From Nicotiana tabacum (lineage: Eukaryota > Streptophyta > Magnoliopsida > Solanales > Solanaceae), in the NCBI RefSeq assembly GCF_000715075.1, contig NC_134102.1:110248001-110312000 (forward strand): a DNA stretch of 64,000 bases. The letters are read 5' to 3'. This document shows, one piece after another, positions 56,422 through 64,000 of the stretch. Below the pieces are notes generated by a model that had not been told where the DNA came from, made no database searches, and was given only the letters and a program-made list of their open reading frames with translations. Position 1 is the stretch's first letter; the number at the start of each line of letters is the position of its first letter. The position numbers and the translations under genes are program-made.

Positions 56422-58530
56422 TGTAATGACCCGATAGGTCATTTATAATTTTAACCCTCAATTATGTGCTTCGAAACCTTAATTAGCACCGTTTAGACTT
56501 CTCTCGATTTGCGTGCACAAACTGTGTCTTTTTCGAGAAGGTTTTTATGTGAAAATAATTGACAAAAATATGAAATCGTGCCTTAAAACTCATTTGAGTT
56601 GACTTCGGTCAACGTTTTTGAGCAAACGGACCCTGATCAGTATTTTGACGGTCTCGGTGGATCCGTATCGTGATTTGGGACTTGGGTGTATGCCCGAAAT
56701 CGAATTCGAAAGTCCCTAACTTGATATATCATAATTTATTAAAAACTAGAAGTTTAAAGGTTTAAAGAAATTTCGAGTTTGGCCGTGGTTTGACTTTGTT
56801 GCTACCGAGTCCCGATTTTTATTTTAAAACTTGGTATAAGTTCATTATAGTATTTATGACTTGTCTGCAAAATTTGGTGCAAAACGGAATTGATTTGATG
56901 TGATTCGGACGTCCGGTTGAAAAGTTGCATGTTCTTAAGTTTCATTGAAATTTTCATTCGTTTTGGTATTTGATTCGTAGTTCTAGGTATTATTTTGGTA
57001 TTTTGATTGCGCAAGCGAGTTCGTATGATATTTTCAGACTTGTGTGCATGTTTGGTTTGGAGCCCCGAGGGCTCGAGTGAGTTTCAAATAGGTTGCAGAT
57101 GTTTTTGAACTTAAAGAAATTGCTGGTTCTAGTGCAGGTCTCTTGCGAGGTCGGTGTTTGCATTTGCGAATGATCATATCTTCTTTCAGGTTCGCATTTG
57201 CGAACAACTAGTTTGCATTTGCAAAGTAATACTGGGGGAGGGGGGGAGTGGTTCGCATTTGCGATCAAAATGGTCGCAATTGCGGAAGTCCAAGTTCGCA
57301 TTTGCGAACAAAACCATCGCATTTGCGATGGCAACAGAGATGGAGGATCTTCGCATTTGCAAAGTAATTCTCGCATTTGCGGGGTTCGCCAGGTTGCAAT
57401 TGCAACATACAAAAGAAGGGAAAAGGAAATTAGTTCATTACTTTCAAATTCTCAACCCTAAACATCTTATATGTGATTTTCCCAAGAGCTTTTCTTCCTA
57501 AATTCATTGGTAAGTGACTCTAATCTACTTTCTTTCAATTACCCATTACATTTCATAAGATTTTAACATCAAATCTAGGATTTTTATGGTAAAAATTAGA
57601 GATTTGGGTAGAATTAGAGATTTTGTAAATTTGGGATTTAGACCTCGAATTGAGGTTGGATTTCGAAACTAATTACATAATCGGACTCGAGGGTAAATGG
57701 GTGATTGAGTTTTGGTCCGAACCTCGAATTTTGACCAAGCGGGCCCGGGGTCGGTTTTTGTTGACTTTTTCAATAATGATCTAAATTGAACCTCTTTTAT
57801 TTGTGGGTAGTTTTTAAGGCTTATTTTGAATTATCTCGTTAATAATTTGCTAGATTTGTTTGGTTTGGAGGCTTGTTCGAAAGGTAAGGCCGTGGTTGAA
57901 TCTTGAGTTGATTGCAGAGTGAGGTAAATATTGGGTCTAACCTTGATTTGAGGGAATTTTGAACCCTTGAGCTATATGTTATGTGAATTTCATGAATAGT
58001 GACATATATACGAGGTGACGAGTGTCTATACGCCGTCAATTATTTGTTTCCATGTCTACCCGTATTTCATTAATTATAGCATTCCATGTCTTGATTGTTA
58101 CATGCCTTAATTGCTTCCTATGACTTAACTTGCTACCTGTCATTTATTATTCTCGCATTATAAATGTTAATTTTTTTTTCATGCTCCTATGCTTAGTTGA
58201 TACTTGCCTTAATTGCTTACTTGTGCCCTTTAACCTGTTATATATTTGACTTATCTTGTTTCTCAGTATTAATTGTAGCATTTCATGATTTGGTACGAGA
58301 TTCCTTCTTGATTTGTACCTTTCATATTCGTTAATCGTAGAGATTCTTATAATTCGAGTTGTTAAATTGATTGTATGTATTGGTTTATTTATGGATCGGG
58401 TTGCACGCCACAACATGTGAAATTAGGGATAATTTTTATTGATATGGTGGGATCGGGTTGCGCTCCAGTATATGCCAGTACTTAAGGATGTTCTAGTATG
58501 TTTGGTGAGTGTGGCCCATACCAGTACCTT
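56422..58530 (+). mobile_element. Gypsy LTR D, 3' end missing
   Basis: Starts TGTAATGACCCGATAGGTCA, like element C's LTR. It shares the succession GTGATTTGGGACTTGGG, CAAAATTTGGTGCAAAACGG, GAGCCCCGAGGGCTCGAG, a GC cassette, GATACGAGGTGACGAG-type sequence (about 58008) and two GGATCGGGTTGC units (58398, 58449). It ends abruptly near 58530 where Tat-like sequence begins, so it was interrupted or truncated there. No primer site or gag follows. Confidence 0.75.
57150..57405. repeat. GCATTTGCGAA-word cassette of LTR D
   Basis: About twelve copies of (C/T)GCATTTGCGAA or a close variant such as GCAATTGCGG. Same place in the LTR as the CGCGAA cassette of C but a different word. Confidence 0.85.
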
Positions 58531-58539
58531 TCTAGTGGC

Positions 58540-60083
58540 TCCACCACAACGCACAAAGATGAGACTTGATCTCGCCCAAATCACACCTCAGTTTGGGGTT
58601 ATGAAGCGGTCGATTGCAATAATAATACCCAACTAGGAGTCAGGATCAATCCACAGGGAGCGTAGATGTGATTAGGTATATATTTGAATTAAGCACGTAA
58701 AGTGTCTAAGATGCACTTTCACAAACTGTGTTTTGATTCTACTTCTAAATTATGCTACGGTTTGCAAATGTAAAGCTAGAGAATAATATTTTTGGTGTTG
58801 TTTTTCAAGTATGTAAAAGATTTAGGGCTGTGACTTCCACCTAGGTATTTGCCTAACGGGTTGTGGGCTTTAGAGCGGGTTTTGTTGTTCGGGGTGTATT
58901 ATAGCAATCAACACACAATTACCCACTCAATACCTCTCGGTAATAGAGTGGTTTTGCCCAATTTGGCTTTCTCAAGTCCAAATGGGTAATGCACAAAACA
59001 GTTGATAGATGCTCAAGTCGGGTTTTACTATCTCTAGATTCAACCCTTTAATTGGGACTATCAATTTCTTGAGTCCATCCCAATTTCTTGTTAGCCAAGT
59101 TTTTCTAGACTAAGTCTCTCTTTTTCAAGTAGAGACTAAGTCAAATAGGCTTGAATCAATATTTGCAACCATTAATTCTACAATTATAGCAAGAACTAGG
59201 CTAAATATTACACACCCAATCATAAATAATCCCTAAATCAAACGCCCATTAGGTACCCACACTAGGGTTGGGTCACAACCCTAACTAAAAATGTAGCTAC
59301 TCATAGTGGGTGAAGAAGAAAATAAAGAAGAAAGATGATTAAACTCATATTTAATAATAAATATATGAAATTCCTTAAAATTGACAAGCTATGATAAAGT
59401 TTCCTAAACCAGTAAAGAAAAATGGCTACCAACTTTCAGATATTCAAAACTTGACCTAATTTCGTGAAAGTAGTCTATTTATACAAAGCTGAAATTTTCG
59501 GACAAAATTGCCCTTTAGGAGGTTCTGCGGCCGCACAATTTTGTGTGCGGTCCGCACTTTGCTGCAACTCTTGACAGGAGTGGTTTCTGCGATCGCACAA
59601 TTCTAAACTGCGGCCACAATTCTTGAGTTATGCGGACCGCACAATTCTGGGTCTGGCCGCACATCTTGAGTTCTGCGGTCCGCACAATTTTGGGTGCGGC
59701 CGCATATTTAATTTCTGTGGCCGCACAATTATAGTGCGGTCCGCAGATCTTGATTGTCTTGAATTCCCAACTCTATGAACCTTGACTTCTGCGGCTGTAC
59801 AATTATTGTACGGTCCTCACTTTGCATTGCAGCACTGTCAAATTTTCTTCTTGTTCTGCGGCCGCAGACAGAATTCTGCGGTCCGCACTTTAGCCCTTTT
59901 TGCTTGATTTTTTTCCTTGTTCAAAATCACTCTTTCTTGAGTTGAATTTCATCACTTTGGCTTATTTTCCAATACTCCTGCAAGTAAGTATATTTCATCA
60001 GTTTTCGGGAATACCTTTAAGTATTTTTTAACTAAAACGAAAGTCAAAAGGTGCAAATAAGTAGTCAAAATTCCCACTTATCA
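58540..60083 (-). mobile_element. 3' LTR of a Tat-like Gypsy element
   Basis: On the minus strand TGATAAGTGGGAATTTTG follows the purine tract AGTTTGGGGGAGT (60097-60085), itself preceded by GAGGACAAGCAAAAGCTTA. That succession is the typical 3' end of plant Tat/Ogre-type elements. The LTR runs to about 58540; its exact end and target duplication are not clear. Confidence 0.65.
59520..59895. repeat. GCGGCCGCACAATT-word cassette in the Tat-like LTR
   Basis: About 14 half-units of TGCGGCCGCA or GCGGTCCGCA, often as CTGCGGCCGCACAATTNTGNGTGCGGNCCGCA-type pairs about 40 bases apart. Half-units are palindromic. Confidence 0.85.
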
Positions 60084-62367
60084 ACTCCCCCAAACTTAAG
60101 CTTTTGCTTGTCCTCAAGCAAATAAGGTAATTCCCACCTCCTCAAGAAAATAGCTATTTCAGCTAAGCTAAGGTGAATTCAAACATACATCAATTGGGAC
60201 CAACAATTACCCATACTTATGAATCATCAACAAGGTAATGTTTTGAAGGTTAAAGCACAAATAGTTCTAATGTGACACTTGAGCATCAAGAGTTGACTTT
60301 ACTCATCAAGGAAGTTTGCACTTTCATGTAGGTCACTGTGGATCCCAAACTCCTCCTCCTATACTCTTTGTTAGCTCATCTCACTTAAGAACGTAGCACT
60401 CAATTCAATGATTTGTGAAAAGTTCGCTCATCACTCTCAAAAGAATGTCATAAGTACGGCTCTAAGTACCATATGCTTGACCCTCATGTAAATCACCACT
60501 AATGTAAACTCACTCGGCTTGAAATCATGTACGGCTTTTTCGGCATGTAATGAAGGCTTTTGGACTAAGGTAGGAAATGTTGGAATAGAACGGGTTCATC
60601 TTTCCTTAAACACTCCATTTTCTCTTTTTGGCTCATGCTTTGCCGACTCTTTGAGTCATTTTCTTTTTCCTTAGGAGAATTAGAGAGACTTGACATCACT
60701 TTTTCTTGGTCATGATATTCATTTTCTCCTTCTTTGTTTTCTCCATGCTTTACACTTTTGCTTTTCTTTGAATCCCTTCAACTCTTCAATTTATTCACTT
60801 TCTTTTTATGTTTTTCTTTTGTTCTTTCTTTTTCTTCATTTCTTTTCTCTTTTTTTTTTGTACCTTGATACCACTTTCAAACTCCTTGTCTCTCCCCCAA
60901 ACTTATGTTTTCGCCAATTTGCTTCTCACGAGTGTTAAGAAAAGCTAGGGTGCCAAGAGAGGGTCATCACAAAACGGGTAAAAGCTTGTAACATGGTTAT
61001 CAAATGAGAAAGGCTTTAGGCTCAAAAGGGTTGACTAGGGATAACATCATTGGTGGATCATGAAAAATTTCAAAATGGGTCAAGGAGAGGCTACAATCAC
61101 TTCTCAAGACAAGCAAAACTTAGCCTAGAAACACATTCGGGGCAAGTTCTAGACCATTTGCACGGGTACTTGGACTTCTAACAAAACATCTCACCTCTCA
61201 CACAGCTGGATTGTTAAAGAAGATAGAGGCGAGGTCCCACAACAACCGTATTCAAGTTTGAAAATTGCTAATGGTTTAACTAAACCACTCGATGATTGCC
61301 TAAGTCAACACAAGAGTTAGAAGGTCACTAACAAGAGCCATTTCTTTCCAAGAACTTGTTTTTAACCATAAGTGTGTAGTTAAGTGTGTTGGTACCAAGT
61401 GAAGCATGCTTGACCCTTTTATTCATTATTACTACTATTTTTACCTAAACATAAAAAACGGACTCAATACCTTAAGAAGGTTGTCACGCCATCCATCGTT
61501 AGGAAGAGCCATCCGGTTCACACAAAAATCACCTTTGGAAAGAACCGTGGCATTAAGAAAACCAAAAGCTTATTTATCACTTAAACATAAAAAGAAGCTA
61601 CCAAATCAATAAGAAGCTATTAAAGTAAATAAGAACCTAAACTACTAAGAAACAAAATAAAGAAGCTATGAAGTAACTACTGAAAGCAAAAATGAATATA
61701 TAAACTGAGAATGAGAAAGGGAATATATACATCAATAGAGGGGGGGGAATATATATATAATGAAAAATAAAATAAAGATAAAAAAAGAGTATTATAGTTA
61801 TTACAGGCCAATGTCTTAACAAATCAAAATAGACCACCCCATGAATAAGAATAAGCATTGTCCTCAATTCTTAACAAAAATCAAAATAAGGGAGGGAAGA
61901 GAGTAAAGAGAACTCCATTGTGGTCTCAATGTGCATGGCAGCATCACCACCCTCAAGCTCCTCCAACTGGATCTCATCATCCTCTGCTCGGGGAGCAACG
62001 AGGTTGGTGAACATCTGAAGCACCTCCTCAGCAGTATGAGCAGCAAGGTCTGGCTCGTCATACTGGCCAACTGGTGCCACTGGTGCTGATGGTGCTGCTG
62101 GGTCTGCCGGTACTGATGGATCTGTCTCCATCAGTAAGTCAAATGGAAGATCACCAGCTGCTGCTATCTTGGTCACCTCTTTTCTCAACTTGTCCACTGA
62201 TTTTCTTGAGGCCTGTGATTTCCTCATCTTCTTCACATGTTTACCCAACTCCTCAATAGCTCCCCCATGTGCCACCAATGTATCCATGATGGTCTTCTGA
62301 TTGTCCAAGATCTTCTTCAATGTTTCCTCCACTGACGGAGGAACCTGTGGTGCTGCTGGGGTAGAAG
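60084..62367 (-). mobile_element. Internal 3' region of the Tat-like element
   Basis: Continuous with the LTR at 60083. Mostly noncoding; contains one clear open frame at 61871-62332. The pyrimidine-rich stretch 60660-60870 and repeated TTCTTTTT runs are the only other marks. It is cut by LTR E at 62368. Confidence 0.55.
61871..62332 (-). CDS. Retroelement-associated coiled-coil protein, unknown function
   Basis: 153 residues, open from MEETLKKILDNQKTIMDTL. The first 75 residues are charged and heptad-like, predicting a coiled coil (EELGKHVKKMRKSQASRKSVDKLRKEVTKI). A Pro/Ala-rich linker follows (VPADPAAPSAPVAPVG), then an acidic part (AEDDEIQLEELEGGD). It lies upstream of the purine tract of the Tat-like element, where such elements carry an extra frame after pol. 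It may be the C-terminal part of a longer, disrupted protein. I do not recognise a functional domain. Confidence 0.5.
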   Translation of the reverse strand: MEETLKKILDNQKTIMDTLVAHGGAIEELGKHVKKMRKSQASRKSVDKLRKEVTKIAAAGDLPFDLLMETDPSVPADPAAPSAPVAPVGQYDEPDLAAHTAEEVLQMFTNLVAPRAEDDEIQLEELEGGDAAMHIETTMEFSLLSSLPYFDFC

Positions 62368-64000
62368 TGTAACGACCCGACCAGTCATTTTAAGCATTTA
62401 CGCTCTTTTCAACTATTTGAAGTATTGAATAACTTCCTACGAGGTATTATGACTTGTGTAAATTATCGGTTTGGTTTTAAGGTACTTCGGATTTAGCTTG
62501 GAAGAATGAATTTCATGTTGGAAGCTTAAGTTGAAATAGTTGACCGGATGTCGACTTATGTGTAAACGACCTAGGAGCGGAGTTTTGATAATTTCAATAG
62601 CTCCGTATGGTGATTTTGGAATTAGGAGCGTGTCCGGAATATGATTTGGAGGTCCGTGGTAGAATTAGGCTTGAATTGGCGAAATTGAAAATTTAGAAGT
62701 TCTTAGGCTTGAATCTGAGGATGATTAGGTGTTTGGATGTTGTTTTAAGTGATTCAAAGGTTCAACTAAGTTTGTATGTTGATATATGACTTTTTTGAAT
62801 TATTGGTTGAGGTCCCGAGAGGCTCGGGACGATTTCGGATGGGTATCGAGAAGTTTGGAAGTTGGAAATTTCATAAGACTAAAGTTTCAAGTGAGTTAGC
62901 ACAAGATCCTACTTAAAACATATACTGCTACCAAAATATAACGACTTATGAGGTGATATACCTATCAAATTAAAGCCCCTTGAGTCTAGTTTCTAACGCT
63001 TCAAACCGTTCGTCATTCGGATAATCCTACAAGAAGTTATGATCAAATACACAAAGGCTGTCATGTAGCTCGCTACAGAGTTGGCGAGGCCTGGTGTAAT
63101 ACCAGGCTTTAGCCTGGCGAGGCCAGGCCTATCGCTTGGTCCAGAATTTTTGGAGTATCCATTCTTTTATTTTTATAACCCGACCCAACTTCGATAAATA
63201 AGCCTTGAAGCTCATTTTGGAGCAAAAATCTGATATTTTTAGTGAGAAGGGAGAGTGTTCTAGAGAGAGGAAGAAGCTCAAGTACTTTGTTCATCAAGAT
63301 CTTGTTCAAGCTTTGAAGTCCAACAAGGAAATATCATAAGATCTTCACCCAAGAGGTAAGGTTCTAACCCTTAGTCTTCAATTTCGAGTTTGGGTAATGA
63401 TGGGTGATTAAGAGTATGATTCTTGGGTGTAATAGTATCATTTATACATATCAATAAGGTTTATGGAAAGATTGTTGAGTTCAAATAGGTATAGATTGGG
63501 TTGAAAATGGTAGAAATCTTCAAGACTTTAATTGAAGATTTGAGGGTCGAGTTGATGTCGGAATTTGATGAATTTTATATGGTTATACTTGGGAGAGAAC
63601 GAGGATTATTATTCTGCCATTTTTGACTGGCTTCGAGACATGGGCCCGGGGGCTGGATTTTGGCCGATTTCGGATTTTTGGCCTATTTATGTAGTTTTTC
63701 CGTTGGAATTCGATTCTTTAGCCTATGTTGATAGTATTATTCTGATTATGGATAGATTCGGAGCTTTTGGAGACCGAGTCCATAGACGAGGGCATTCCGG
63801 AGTAGGATTTTAGCGTTGTTAAGGTAAGTAACGATTGTAAATCTAGTCCTGAGGGTATGAAACCTCGGATTTTGTATCATTCTATTATTTTAAAGTGACG
63901 CACATGCTAGGTGACGGGCGTGTGGGCATGAACTGTTGGAGATTTGTGACTTGGTCCGTCCCGTGGCAACTGTAAAGTTGCATACTTTGTTGAAACCATT
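62368..64000 (+). mobile_element. Gypsy LTR E, running off the window
   Basis: Starts TGTAACGACCCGACCAGTCA. It then follows the order of C and D: GATTTTGGAATTAGGAGCGTG, GAGGTCCCGAGAGGCTCGGG, a GC cassette, GATTTGAGGGTCGAGTTG, GGGCCCGGGGGC and CTAGGTGACGGGCG. The reading frame at 63565-63813 lies in LTR sequence and is not a gene. Confidence 0.75.
63068..63140. repeat. GGCGAGGCCTGG palindromic cassette of LTR E
   Basis: GGCGAGGCCTGG, ATACCAGGC, GCCTGGCGAGGCCAGGCC: overlapping inverted repeats in about 70 bases, in the place of the C and D cassettes. Confidence 0.75.

Noticed and set aside
57154..57501. 115-residue frame with repeated CICKV and AFAN motifs
   Set aside because: Produced by the GCATTTGCGAA array in LTR D; present in overlapping frames.
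63565..63813. 82-residue plus-strand open frame
   Set aside because: Falls in LTR E sequence that is collinear with the noncoding LTRs of C and D.

Overview
The window is nuclear DNA of a flowering plant. The genes have many introns with GT/AG borders, and the interspersed repeats (TS- and Au-like SINEs, an RTE-type LINE with a TTG tail, Tekay-type Gypsy LTRs) point to Solanaceae, most likely Nicotiana. The species is an inference from the repeat families.

Layout. (1) 1-20500 is a four-level transposon nest. The LTR of a minus-strand Gypsy element (A) is split by a Helitron (3005-18289). The Helitron is split by a solo LTR (B, 4632-18123, perfect target duplication CCTAA), and that LTR is split by a decayed Gypsy chromovirus (C, 6790-17266). 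(2) 20500-51632 is a gene island with four genes: a secreted TPD1-like cysteine-rich protein (+, 22204-24309, 2 exons), a short divergent TOPLESS-type WD40 corepressor (+, 27039-34377, 25 exons), a small tail-anchored KASH-like protein (+, 35999-37446, 3 exons), and SRP68 of the signal recognition particle (-, 51632-39885, 13 exons). All four reconstruct into uninterrupted reading frames (122, 1042, 228 and 603 residues). (3) 51850-64000 is retrotransposon again: a broken minus-strand Copia element whose 3' LTR ends about 220 bases upstream of SRP68, a plus-strand Gypsy LTR (D), a minus-strand Tat-like Gypsy 3' end, and another plus-strand Gypsy LTR (E) that runs off the window.

The introns hold small, well-delimited insertions: two related hAT-type MITEs, a TRIM retrotransposon in SRP68 intron 7, and a 5'-truncated LINE in SRP68 intron 4 that is itself split by a hAT-like element. 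The four genes show no operon-like relationship and act in different processes: peptide signalling, transcriptional repression, possibly the nuclear envelope, and protein targeting.

The most unusual signal is not a gene. Several LTRs and LTR-like regions (A, B, C, D, Tat-like and E) carry a short GC-rich cassette of a repeated, mostly palindromic word, and the word differs between families. In A to E the flanking LTR sequence is related. All exon borders were placed by eye from splice consensus and reading-frame continuity.
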